Positions 16,221 through 24,734 of a stretch of 64,000 nt of DNA are shown piece after piece; the stretch's first letter is position 1; every line of letters begins with the position of its first letter. The notes under the pieces are model-generated. The model made no database searches and was not told the origin of the DNA. It saw only the letters and a list, made by a program, of their open reading frames with translations. The DNA is from Roseburia_C sp900315735 (lineage in GTDB: Bacteria; Bacillota; Clostridia; Lachnospirales; Lachnospiraceae), in the NCBI GenBank assembly GCA_052118425.1, contig JBQKHF010000003.1; one strand, given 5' to 3'. The position numbers were made by a program, and so were the translations under genes.

Positions 16221-17777
16221 ATGATAGAAAAAGCAGACAAGATATTTCAATCAACCTGTATTTTTGATTCTGTTTCGGAAGAAGAATATCCGGGATATGT
16301 GGCAATAAAGGGAAAACAGATTCTTGAAGTTGGACATGGAAATATTCCAGATGAACTGGTGGGTGAATCTACTGAAGTTGTGGACTATGGAGAGGGAACC
16401 ATTTGCCCGGGATTTGGTGATACCCATACATTTTTTACAGGATATGTAGTGGATTATCTTGGTATGGATTTATCAGAAGCAGTTAATCTGAAACAAATAA
16501 TTGAACAATTGTTAGAAAATCTGGAAAAAGTCCCGGAGACAGTGGTTTTGTTTGGAAATCATTTACAACCAGAACTGGCAGAAAAAATAAATAAGGGAGG
16601 TGAACTGGAACAGATTAAAAGACCGGTTATTTTATTTACTGCCGGACATGGGTATTGTGCTATGAACAAAGTTGCAGAAGAAGTGTTTGGGTTTACACCA
16701 GATATATGCGGAAGTTCAGAAGCAATTTATAAGATTATGGAAATTTATCTGAATGACAGAGATTTTATTATTCCGCAGTTCAAGGCATATATGTCTATGC
16801 TAAACAGCCATGGGATAACATCTGTAAAAGAGATGGGATTTGATAATTTTTATGGATTTACAGATATATTGGTTGAATTAGAGAAGAAAGCAGAATTAAG
16901 TCTTCGGGTTTCCTTTATGTCACAACCGGTAGGAAAGAAAATGGATTTGACATATGGAAAAGAAATGAAGAAGAAATATCATTCTGATTTTTTGAGATTT
17001 TCCGGTTATAATCAGATGACAGATGGATTGATTATTTCAGAAGAAGCAGACCTGGTGGAGCCATATGAGGGAAAAGATTATTGTTGCAGAAAGTATATTG
17101 ATTATGCATTATTAGAAGAAGATGTACTTAAAGCAGACAGGGAAGGTTTACGCTTTACACTGCATTCTGAAGGAGATGGCTCTTTTCATAAAATTCTTCA
17201 GATTTATGATAAATGTAAGAAGGAAAATGGAAAATTAAAGAACCGGCATGGAATTACTGATTTGGAATTGACGGGGGCAGTGGATGAAGAAAAAATGGCC
17301 CAGCTTGGAGTCTTTGGTGAGATTTATACACAGGTTTATAAGCTGGATTCCTGTGAAAATTGGAAAAAAGACTATGATGAAAAACTTGGCGGCAGGCGGA
17401 GCCGTTATATGAATTATCGTTCAATGGCAGATCATGGTGTGATTTTAAGTGGGGCAACAGATCTTCCGATGTTAATACCGGATATACCCGAGGCAATTTA
17501 TTATGGATGTGGAACCCATGCCGCAGATGAGACAGAACCTGTTCAGCCGGGAAATGGTCTGACAATACCGGAAATGTTGAAAACCTGGACAATTGGAAGC
17601 CAGTATGCCATGGAACAGGAACATATACTAGGAACGCTGGAAAGTGGTAAGCAGGCTGATATAGTAGTTTTTGACAGGAATCTTCTCAAAACAGATATTA
17701 AAGAAATTCGAAAGGCGCATGTTTTAAGAACTATATGCGCCGGACAGGATGTTTATAAAAAAATGGAGAATAGTTAA
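16221..17777 (+). CDS. YtcJ-like amidohydrolase (amidohydrolase family 3)
   Basis: 518 residues in the layout of YtcJ/NfdA-type metal-dependent amidohydrolases: a small beta domain at the N-terminus, a TIM barrel with an insert (GHGYCAMN, SHGITSVKEMGFDNF, TLHSEGDG, SGATDLP), and a C-terminal beta segment ending GTLESGKQADIVVFDRN. The usual first metal motif HxH reads THTFF here, with phenylalanine in place of the second histidine. It is the first gene of the locus, with AAAGGAGGTGG before the ATG. It may cleave an amide in a glycated compound before or after uptake; no signal peptide is seen, so it acts in the cytoplasm. The substrate is unknown. Confidence 0.8.
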   Translation: MIEKADKIFQSTCIFDSVSEEEYPGYVAIKGKQILEVGHGNIPDELVGESTEVVDYGEGTICPGFGDTHTFFTGYVVDYLGMDLSEAVNLKQIIEQLLENLEKVPETVVLFGNHLQPELAEKINKGGELEQIKRPVILFTAGHGYCAMNKVAEEVFGFTPDICGSSEAIYKIMEIYLNDRDFIIPQFKAYMSMLNSHGITSVKEMGFDNFYGFTDILVELEKKAELSLRVSFMSQPVGKKMDLTYGKEMKKKYHSDFLRFSGYNQMTDGLIISEEADLVEPYEGKDYCCRKYIDYALLEEDVLKADREGLRFTLHSEGDGSFHKILQIYDKCKKENGKLKNRHGITDLELTGAVDEEKMAQLGVFGEIYTQVYKLDSCENWKKDYDEKLGGRRSRYMNYRSMADHGVILSGATDLPMLIPDIPEAIYYGCGTHAADETEPVQPGNGLTIPEMLKTWTIGSQYAMEQEHILGTLESGKQADIVVFDRNLLKTDIKEIRKAHVLRTICAGQDVYKKMENS

Positions 17778-17790
17778 AGGAGGTTTTGCG

Positions 17791-19064
17791 ATGAGTGACA
17801 AAACAAAAGCACATTTGAGTGCAAAAACGTTATGGGTACTTTTTATTCTGGGACTTGTAAATGCAGTTATGTATTGTTTCCCATATATCAGATATGTATT
17901 TTATGATCAGCAGATTGCAGCTATGGGAATTACAAATACCCAGTCAGGAGTTTTAATGACAATTTATGCAGCAGCAAATACGATTACATTGATTCCCGGT
18001 GGAATATTAGCAGATAAGTGGTCTGTGAAAAAATGTCTGGTAGGATCTATTTTTGGTTCTGTAGTTATCGGAATCATTTATGCGCTTACCATGAATTTTA
18101 CAGTAGCCTGCGTATTATGGGCTGGACTTGGTGTGTCTACAATCTTTGTATTCTGGGCAGCGATAACCAAAGCCGTAGGTCAGGTTGGAACAGTAGAAGA
18201 ACAGGGAATGTGTTATGGAATTTATTATGCTGCATCAGGTATTATATCTGCAATTTTAAATGCAGTATGTTTACAGGTAAGCCGTTTATCAGATGATCCA
18301 TCTACTTCCTTTAGTATTGCAGTATGGGCAATGGTAGCATTTACAGCAGTTGCTTTAATTCTGACAATGATATTTTTTTAAGAAAAAAGTATTACACAGA
18401 CAAAATCTTCTGATGAAGAATTTAAAATTAAATATGTCGGTGAAGCATTAAAGAATCCAATGACCTGGCTCTTTTCACTAATGGTATTATGTGCATATGG
18501 TTTGTATACAAGTGTATCTTATTTTTCGCCATATCTTACGGACGTACTTGGAGTACCTTTGGTACATTCATCTTTTATCAGTATTGTGAGAAGTAATCTT
18601 ATGAACCTTTTATGTCCAATTGGTGGAATTATCGTAGATAAGATTTTTAAATCTTCTACAAAATGGTATATTACTGCATTTGGAATTACAATTGTGATTT
18701 ATGGTGGCGTATTGATAATGCCTTCCAGCATCAGCCCGGTAGTATAGTGGCTCAGTTGGCAACTATTGTTTCTTTGTTACCAAGCGCAATTGGTATGATG
18801 CTTTATGGAGTAATCTGGTCAGGATTACAAGAATGTAAATTTAAACCGGTATATGCAGGAACTGTAATTGGAATTGCATCTATTATCGGATATTTGCCAG
18901 ATTCTTTTTACTATATTATTTTCGGTAAGTGGATGGACAAATTTGGAAACAATGCTTATCCGATGATTTTTGGATTCCTGATGGGAACTGCTGTACTTGG
19001 TATGGTTATAACGATTTTAATGAGAAAACTGATTAAGAAAAATAATAAGAAAGAAGGTATTTGA
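17791..19064 (+). pseudogene. MFS transporter broken by a nonsense codon and a frameshift
   Basis: Joining three segments gives a typical 12-helix major facilitator of about 420 residues. The frame starting at ATG 17791 (AAAGGAGG upstream) meets an in-frame TAA at 18379-18381 after IFF, resumes in the same frame (EKSITQTKSSDEEFKIKY), and shifts frame around 18720-18747. From there the C-terminal helices (GSIVAQLATIVSLLPSAIG onward) are read in another frame to 19064. It was probably the fructosamine-type uptake system of this locus. The flanking genes are intact, so either the break is recent or these are assembly errors; the homopolymer T7 at the stop makes an error possible. Confidence 0.8.
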
Positions 19065-19066
19065 AA

Positions 19067-20050
19067 ATGCATGCATCAGAATTTAATGTAGAAAAATTTG
19101 TTGATATAATTGAAAAAGAAAATGGAACAATCAGTGAAGTATATTTTGTGGCCTGTGGAGGTTCTCTGGTTGACCTTTATTCTTCCTGTTACTTTATTAA
19201 CCGAGAATCATCCACCATGACAGCAGAGTGGATTACCAGTAAAGAATTTGTTTTAACCCCTCCAAAGAAACTTGGAAAACACTCTGTTGTCATTATCTGT
19301 TCACATGGTGGAAATACAAAAGAAACGGTAGAAGCAGCAGAGCTTGGTGTAAAGGAAGGTGCATTTGTAATTACATATACACATACACCGGGCAGTGCCT
19401 GCGACAGTGAAAAATTCCATGCAATTGTCTATGACTGGGAGACGGAAACATTACAGAAGGACAGACCATTGGGATTAAATTACAGTATTATAAATGAGTT
19501 GATTCACAGACAGGAGCCGGAGTATAAACTTTATGAAGGAATGAAGGATGGAATTATTAAATGCGATGCAATTATTCGCAATGCAACAAAGAAGTTTCAG
19601 AATAAGGCATGGAATTTTGCAGAACATTATTATAATGCACCATTTTTATATATTATGGCGTCTGGTTCTGCATATGCACAGGCATATGGATTTGCAATCT
19701 GTTCTCTTCAGGAGATGCAGTGGATGGACTGCTGTTATCTTGATTCTGCAGAATACTTCCATGGACCGTTTGAGGTGACAGATAAAGACCATATTTATAT
19801 CCTTTTAAAATCGGTAGGAAAGACAAGAATGATTGATGAAAGAGCAGAAGTATTTTTAAATAAATATGCAGAAAAATATGAGATTATTGATGCTGCAGAT
19901 TGCGGAATGGATGCAATAGATGATTCTTGCGTGGATTATTTTAATGCTCCACTGTTCTATGAAATGAGTGTGTTATACCGTACTGCAATTCAGAATAAGA
20001 GTGGACATCCATTGGATATGCGCCGGTATATGGGAGTAGTAGAGTATTAG
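19067..20050 (+). CDS. frlB: FrlB-like fructosamine-6-phosphate deglycase (SIS domain)
   Basis: 327 residues with two SIS sugar-isomerase domains (ISEVYFVACGGSLVDLY; later LYIMASGSAYAQAYGF). The motif AEYFHGPFE matches the GEFRHGPLE region of FrlB/FraB that holds the catalytic Glu and His, and the C-terminus RRYMGVVEY matches the FrlB ending RRYYGGLVEY. Family enzymes split 6-phosphofructosamines into glucose 6-phosphate and an amine or amino acid. The exact Amadori substrate (fructoselysine, fructose-asparagine or another) cannot be read from sequence. ATG 19067 is preferred, with GAAGG at 19053-19057. It starts 2 bp after the transporter remnant. Confidence 0.85.
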   Translation: MHASEFNVEKFVDIIEKENGTISEVYFVACGGSLVDLYSSCYFINRESSTMTAEWITSKEFVLTPPKKLGKHSVVIICSHGGNTKETVEAAELGVKEGAFVITYTHTPGSACDSEKFHAIVYDWETETLQKDRPLGLNYSIINELIHRQEPEYKLYEGMKDGIIKCDAIIRNATKKFQNKAWNFAEHYYNAPFLYIMASGSAYAQAYGFAICSLQEMQWMDCCYLDSAEYFHGPFEVTDKDHIYILLKSVGKTRMIDERAEVFLNKYAEKYEIIDAADCGMDAIDDSCVDYFNAPLFYEMSVLYRTAIQNKSGHPLDMRRYMGVVEY

Positions 20051-20067
20051 ACGAGAGGAGAGGTAAC

Positions 20068-20943
20068 ATGAAATATGATGTAAGTGTGGTAGGCTTTGGT
20101 GATAATGTGGTAGATATTTATACTCACGAAAATGTGCAGTATCCGGGTGGAAATTGTGTAAATCTTGCTGTGTATGCTAAAATGTTTGGTGCAAAAAGGT
20201 GTGCCTATATGGGCTATTTTGGCACTGATAAAAATGCAGATCATGTTATTTCTGCGTTGAGGGAAGAACAGATTGAGCTGGTAAAGTGTAAGAAAATTGA
20301 GGGAGAAAATGGTTATTCCAGATGTACCTTAGAAGATGGCGACCGTGTATTCTTAGATTATAATGAAGGTGGAGTCCGAAGCAGACATATTTATAATCTG
20401 GATGAATTTGATCTGGAATATCTTGCGGAATTTGATCTGGTACACAGTGGAAATTACTGTTATATGGAGTCACAGCTTCCGAAGATTAAAGCAGCCGGAC
20501 TTCCGTTATCCTTTGACTTTTCTGATGATTCTGAACCGGAATATTATGAAAAAATAGCTCCATTGGTAACATATGCATTCTGCTCCTTTGATGGAACAGA
20601 TGATGAAGTAAAGGAGCATCTTCAGAAGGTAGCATCTTATGGACCGAAAATTGTATGCGCATCCAGAGGGGCAAAAGGCTGTATGCTCTATGCTAATCAT
20701 GAGTTCTTTGAACAGCCGGCTTACCCGATTGAAAAGGCAATAGATACAATGGGTGCAGGAGACTCTCTTATTACAACTTTTATGGTAGGTTATCTCGACC
20801 GCAAGAAAAAGAGTATGGATGATGATGTGGCAATCAAAGAGAGCATCAAAGAGGCGGCAAAGTTTGCTACAAAAGTATGTCAGATGGAAGGGGCATTTGG
20901 ACATGAAAAAGAAGTCCAGATAGATGCCCTGAAAACGAAATAA
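20068..20943 (+). CDS. frlD: FrlD-like fructosamine 6-kinase (PfkB family)
   Basis: 291 residues of the ribokinase/PfkB fold. The N-terminal motif is VVGFGDNVVDIYTHENVQYP with GGNCVNLAVYAK, and the C-terminal signature DTMGAGDSLITTFMVGYL carries the catalytic aspartate. FrlD phosphorylates the sugar C6 of fructoselysine-type Amadori products, providing the substrate for the deglycase encoded 17 bp upstream. The pairing of a PfkB kinase with an FrlB-like SIS protein under a GntR regulator is the main evidence for the pathway. GAGAGGAGAGG precedes the ATG. Confidence 0.85.
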   Translation: MKYDVSVVGFGDNVVDIYTHENVQYPGGNCVNLAVYAKMFGAKRCAYMGYFGTDKNADHVISALREEQIELVKCKKIEGENGYSRCTLEDGDRVFLDYNEGGVRSRHIYNLDEFDLEYLAEFDLVHSGNYCYMESQLPKIKAAGLPLSFDFSDDSEPEYYEKIAPLVTYAFCSFDGTDDEVKEHLQKVASYGPKIVCASRGAKGCMLYANHEFFEQPAYPIEKAIDTMGAGDSLITTFMVGYLDRKKKSMDDDVAIKESIKEAAKFATKVCQMEGAFGHEKEVQIDALKTK

Positions 20944-20945
20944 AA

Positions 20946-20974
20946 GAATAAAAAACGAATCGTAACACATACTA
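20946..20974 (+). promoter_or_regulatory. sigma-G-type sporulation promoter of the spoVAA operon
   Basis: GAATA (20946-20950), a 17-bp spacer and CATACTA (20968-20974) match the Bacillus sigma-G pattern (G-x-ATA and CATnnTA). The spoVA operon is sigma-G dependent in Bacillus subtilis. A second site with the same -10 and spacing precedes spoVAC. The -10 bases also form the left arm of an 11-bp inverted repeat with the start region at 21000-21010. Confidence 0.6.
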
Positions 20975-21007
20975 TTCCGGAAAATGCAGGAAATGAGGAG
21001 GAATAGT

Positions 21008-21163
21008 ATGAAGCATAAGACGTATCGTATCTGCCTCCTTTCACTGGTGATAATCGCTGTGATAGGAGGCATTCTTTATTATACCAATGAAAATGGAAAT
21101 AAAAGTACAAAGGGCGAAGGGACATTTGTAACAAAATTCGTAGAAAGGATGCCATTTTCATGA
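21008..21163 (+). CDS. 51-residue single-helix membrane protein at the head of the spoVA operon
   Basis: The small frame starts at ATG 21008 with AGGAGG at 20996-21001 and ends in an ATGA overlap with spoVAA. It has a basic N-terminus (MKHKTYRI), one hydrophobic helix (about residues 9-25), and a polar tail. Position and coupling suggest a sporulation role, but I recognise no family. The start codon lies inside an inverted repeat: CATACTATTCC at 20968-20978 with GGAATAGTATG at 21000-21010. Confidence 0.7.
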   Translation: MKHKTYRICLLSLVIIAVIGGILYYTNENGNKSTKGEGTFVTKFVERMPFS

Positions 21164-21804
21164 GTAGCCAGCAGACAAGTCTTTATATAAAAATCGAAAA
21201 GAATTCCATGGTCAAAGACCGCCATGTCAAGTTATCGGATGTTGCCAAGATGACTGGAACAGATGAGGCGATGATACGCCAGTTGAAGCAGATGAAAATC
21301 TATTCCTTTCCACAGAAGGCAAAGAAAACAGAATATGTTCAGGTAATGACTTCCTTAAAAATTTTTGAAATGATACAGGAGCAGTATCCCAATGTGGATA
21401 TTACCAATGAGGGAGAAGCGGATTTTGTGATTGAGTATGAGCCAAAGCTGCAGCCCTCCAAAGCAGCTGAATATGCAAAGACCGGTATTTTATGCGTGCT
21501 GATTTTCTTTGGAGCGGCATTTACCATTATGGCATTTAATAACGACATTTCCGTGACAGAACTGTTCCAGAAACTTTATTATCAGGTGTTGGGAAAGGAG
21601 TCCACAGGCATTACGGAACTGGAAATCTGCTATAGCATTGGGCTGCCCATTGGAGTTATCATTTTCTTTAATCATTTTGGAAACAGCAAGATAACCAATG
21701 ACCCGACACCAATCCAGGTGGAGATGCGTAAGTATGAAAAGGACGTGGATGACACTTATATTGCCAACTGCGGACGGGGAGGAAAGACGATTGATGTGGA
21801 TTAG
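21160..21804 (+). CDS. spoVAA: stage V sporulation protein AA
   Basis: 214 residues. A cytoplasmic N-terminal domain of about 105 residues (LYIKIEKNSMVKDRHVKLSD) is followed by two hydrophobic segments (GILCVLIFFGAAFTIMAFNN and SIGLPIGVIIFFNHFG) and a polar tail. This is the layout of SpoVAA, part of the inner-membrane machinery that moves calcium-dipicolinate in and out of spores. It overlaps the small upstream gene by 4 nt and spoVAB by 11 nt. Confidence 0.85.
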   Translation: MSSQQTSLYIKIEKNSMVKDRHVKLSDVAKMTGTDEAMIRQLKQMKIYSFPQKAKKTEYVQVMTSLKIFEMIQEQYPNVDITNEGEADFVIEYEPKLQPSKAAEYAKTGILCVLIFFGAAFTIMAFNNDISVTELFQKLYYQVLGKESTGITELEICYSIGLPIGVIIFFNHFGNSKITNDPTPIQVEMRKYEKDVDDTYIANCGRGGKTIDVD

Positions 21805-22222
21805 ACATGTTTTCTTAGGGCTGGTAGGACTGACCGCCGGTTCCGCGGTGGCGGGAGGAACCTTTGCATTTCTTATTATGTTAAATATTATTCCACGGAT
21901 GATTGGAAAGTCTAAGACTGCAGCTCGAATTTATCTCTATGAGAATATGATCGTTTTAGGTGGAATCGGAGGAAACCTTTTATCGGTTTTTCTTATGATG
22001 AGGCTTTCGCTGGGACATATTTTCCTTGGAGTGTATGGTATCTGCGCTGGCTTTTTCGTGGGCTGTGTGGCAGTAGCACTGGCAGAAATATTAAAGACAT
22101 TTCCGGTTATCTTCCGCAGGACGAAAGTAAAAGTGGGACTGTGGGTGATTCTCTGGTTTATGGCATTGGGAAAGACGGCGGGTTCACTTTTTTATTTTAT
22201 AAGACAGCTTTCTGATTCTTAA
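21794..22222 (+). CDS. spoVAB: stage V sporulation protein AB
   Basis: 142 residues with four hydrophobic segments (MWIRHVFLGLVGLTAGSAVA, then FAFLIMLNIIPRMIGK, GVYGICAGFFVGCVAVALAE, LWVILWFMALGKTAGSLFYF). This fits SpoVAB, whose gene normally follows spoVAA. The ATG at 21794 has GGGAGG upstream, inside the end of spoVAA. Unlike the Bacillus operon, spoVAC does not follow directly; it lies 7.4 kb downstream. Confidence 0.85.
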   Translation: MWIRHVFLGLVGLTAGSAVAGGTFAFLIMLNIIPRMIGKSKTAARIYLYENMIVLGGIGGNLLSVFLMMRLSLGHIFLGVYGICAGFFVGCVAVALAEILKTFPVIFRRTKVKVGLWVILWFMALGKTAGSLFYFIRQLSDS

Positions 22223-22226
22223 TTCT

Positions 22227-22255
22227 GTTGATGTTTTCTATGGAATGTTATAAAA
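22227..22255 (+). promoter_or_regulatory. promoter before the 105-residue gene
   Basis: TTGATG (22227-22232), a 17-bp spacer and TAAAAT (22250-22255), 37 bp before the ATG at 22292. It separates the next unit from spoVAB. Confidence 0.5.
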
Positions 22256-22291
22256 TAAAGATATATAAATCAGTACGGAAGAAGTGAAAAA

Positions 22292-22609
22292 ATGGTACAG
22301 TCAATTGCACGTCAGAGTGTTGTAATCAAATGTAATCTGCAGGCATCCATTATGATGGGAAATTATGAATTTTATTATGCGGCGGGGCTTGTATACAAGC
22401 TGACCGGAAATACTGCAACGGAGATTTTAGAGCCACAGCAGTTAATAGAAGAGGTCAACCGGATGCTGACAGACTATAAGACGGATGATGTGCGGGAGCA
22501 GCATCTGATTCGGATGTTAAAGGATTACGAACCGGATGATAAATTAGATGAACAAATGCGTGAATTATTTCAGGTGGGGCAGACAGAACAGTGTTTGTGG
22601 CAGGAATAG
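22292..22609 (+). CDS. uncharacterised 105-residue protein upstream of the GGDEF protein
   Basis: I do not recognise a family. The protein is soluble, with a hydrophobic central stretch (MMGNYEFYYAAGLVYKL) and a charged helical second half rich in Asp/Glu. The stop lies in the ribosome site region of the GGDEF gene 11 bp downstream, so the two are co-translated from one message. It may partner with the signalling protein, but the sequence shows no direct sign of that. GAAGAAG precedes the ATG. Confidence 0.6.
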   Translation: MVQSIARQSVVIKCNLQASIMMGNYEFYYAAGLVYKLTGNTATEILEPQQLIEEVNRMLTDYKTDDVREQHLIRMLKDYEPDDKLDEQMRELFQVGQTEQCLWQE

Positions 22610-22620
22610 GAAGCGATGTT

Positions 22621-24579
22621 ATGGGGAAGAAATTTACAATTGGGGTATTAATCGGAAACGTGCATACAGCACATCCGAAGGACTTGATGGAAGGAATCCA
22701 GGCAGCAGCAAGTGAGATGGATGCCAATGTGATTTATTTTCTGGGAACACAGAGCGTGCGATTTCATCAGGAATTTGCACTGGAGGATTTCGACTATCAG
22801 TACAATACCGTCTACGATTATGCAAAATTAGCGAAAGTAGATGTATTGATTATTGCATATGGTTCTCTGTGTATTTTTCAGGAAAATGAGGATAAACAGG
22901 CATTTTTGGATAAATTTGCGGGAATACCATATGTGCTGTTAGAAGATGTGACAGATGATCCACGGGGCATCTATGTCATCGTGGATAACTATGGCGGTAT
23001 GCGAAAATGTGTGGAACATCTCATCACAGAGCATCATTTAAAACATCTGGTCTATCTTGGCGGACCGGAGGACAATCAGGATGCCATCGAACGAAAAGAG
23101 GCATTCTTAAATGTTATGGCAGAACATCATTTGCCGGTGACACCGGAAATGATGGCAGTGGGAGATTACTCGGAATTTGTGGATAATCTTGTAGAGCAGC
23201 TGCTAAGGGATAATCCGGATGTGGAAGCGATTGTTTCCGCCAACGATGAGATGACGGTGGCATGCTATCGTGTATGCAAAGCCCATGGACTCCGGATTGG
23301 AAAAGACATTTTAATTACCGGTTTTGATGATGTGGAGCGGGCACATTACAGCAATCCCCCATTGACTACGGTGTCTCAGGATGCCTATAAAATGGGACAG
23401 AGTGCCGTAGAAAAAGCAGTGGATATCTGTGCCGGCAGACCGGTGGAATCCGTCCGGCTGGATGCAGAACTTAAAATCCGGGAATCCTGCGGCTGCAAAG
23501 TAGCACGGAGAGCAAAAGAAAAAGCAGACGAAAAGACAGAGCTGCTTCATATTATTGATGAGTTAAGACTTTTTCAGCATAAATCATGGCTTGGCCCGTT
23601 CCTGATTCGTGACCTGATGCAGGAAGCAGAGGATGAGAAATCTTTCTATCGAAAGAGCGGAGAAGCATTTTATCATCTTGGCATCCGCAGTTCCCTGCTT
23701 TATCTTCTGGAGAAGCCGATTACCTATGAACAGGGACAGAAATGGAAGATGCCAAAGAAAATGTATTTGACAATGCGTCAGTGCAGGGAAAAGATTGAAG
23801 TATTTGAGAAAAGACAGCGTCCATACATAGATGGCAGTCTTGGAGTACCGGATTGCTTCTGTACCTGTGAGGGAAGATTTTCCTATATCAGTTTCCTGCT
23901 GATTGATGGAAAACGGCAGTATGGGCTTCTGATGCTTGAAATTGAACCGGAAGAGATTTCATTTTATTATATGCTGGCATTGCAGCTTGGAACCTCCCTT
24001 CGTTTTCTGGAAGCAAATATTAAGCAGAAGAAATATCGTGACCGTCTGCGGGAGAAGAATGAAGTATTGAATTTCATCGCAATTTATGATGAACTGACCG
24101 GAATCTACAACCGCCGGGGACTGATGGAGAGCCTGGTGCGGTTTAATCAGGATAATTTAGGAAAAAAAGCCTGTCTTATGATAGCTGACCTTGACCATTT
24201 AAAGGAAATCAATGATAATTTCGGACATGCAGAAGGAGACTGCGCAATCCGGACAGCGGCAGGAATTGTAAAAGAGGTATTCGGACAGTATGGAGATGTG
24301 GGAAGATTCGGAGGGGACGAATTTGCCGGCATTGTAAGATACAGTGAAATGGGAGCAAAGGAGGAACTGATACATAATATTCACCGGAAATGCGAACAGT
24401 ACAATGAACATTCCATGAAACCGTATTATGTTGGAATTTCAGTTGGAGTAGTAGAATTTGTCTGCGAAAAGAAGATTGATTTTATCGAAATGTTCAAGCA
24501 TGCGGATGAATATCTTTATGAGGAGAAGAAGAAACGCCGTAAGACAGTACGCCGTAATGTAAAGCCGGAGAATTCGTAA
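22621..24579 (+). CDS. LacI-type ligand-binding domain fused to a GGDEF diguanylate cyclase
   Basis: 652 residues. Residues about 1-300 match the periplasmic-binding fold found in LacI regulators (FTIGVLIGNVHTAHP, ITGFDDVERAHYSNPPLTTV), without the DNA-binding helix-turn-helix and without a signal peptide, so it is cytoplasmic. A middle region is followed by a coiled stretch and a GGDEF domain (ELTGIYNRRGLMESL, ADLDHLKEINDNFGH, RFGGDEFAG) at about 480-640. GGDEF enzymes make c-di-GMP. The RxxD inhibitory site just before GGDEF is absent. Binding of an intracellular sugar or similar ligand probably tunes c-di-GMP output. ATG 22621 is chosen, with AGGAAG upstream. Confidence 0.85.
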   Translation: MGKKFTIGVLIGNVHTAHPKDLMEGIQAAASEMDANVIYFLGTQSVRFHQEFALEDFDYQYNTVYDYAKLAKVDVLIIAYGSLCIFQENEDKQAFLDKFAGIPYVLLEDVTDDPRGIYVIVDNYGGMRKCVEHLITEHHLKHLVYLGGPEDNQDAIERKEAFLNVMAEHHLPVTPEMMAVGDYSEFVDNLVEQLLRDNPDVEAIVSANDEMTVACYRVCKAHGLRIGKDILITGFDDVERAHYSNPPLTTVSQDAYKMGQSAVEKAVDICAGRPVESVRLDAELKIRESCGCKVARRAKEKADEKTELLHIIDELRLFQHKSWLGPFLIRDLMQEAEDEKSFYRKSGEAFYHLGIRSSLLYLLEKPITYEQGQKWKMPKKMYLTMRQCREKIEVFEKRQRPYIDGSLGVPDCFCTCEGRFSYISFLLIDGKRQYGLLMLEIEPEEISFYYMLALQLGTSLRFLEANIKQKKYRDRLREKNEVLNFIAIYDELTGIYNRRGLMESLVRFNQDNLGKKACLMIADLDHLKEINDNFGHAEGDCAIRTAAGIVKEVFGQYGDVGRFGGDEFAGIVRYSEMGAKEELIHNIHRKCEQYNEHSMKPYYVGISVGVVEFVCEKKIDFIEMFKHADEYLYEEKKKRRKTVRRNVKPENS

Positions 24580-24589
24580 TAAGCCAGTG

Positions 24590-24658
24590 TTGAAAAAGAA
24601 GCGAAAATATGCTAAAATATGACAAAATAAGACAAATTGTATGGTAACGTTACCATAC
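24590..24658 (+). promoter_or_regulatory. promoter with a perfect 20-bp palindromic operator
   Basis: TTGAAA (24590-24595), a 17-bp spacer and TAAAAT (24613-24618) make a good sigma-A promoter. GTATGGTAACGTTACCATAC at 24639-24658 is a perfect 20-bp palindrome with a central CG, the style of LacI-family operators, placed about +15 to +34 where a bound repressor would block elongation. It controls the chemoreceptor gene downstream. The cognate repressor is not identified. Confidence 0.65.
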
Positions 24659-24734
24659 TGAGAAAGACGTGAAGAACGGACAGAAACAGCGGGGAGAGAG
24701 ATGTGCTTACAAATGGGAAAATGGGGTAATACAG

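Noticed and set aside
20506..21072. 188-codon minus-strand frame opposite frlD
   Set aside because: It is antisense to a clear PfkB kinase gene and shows no recognisable domain.
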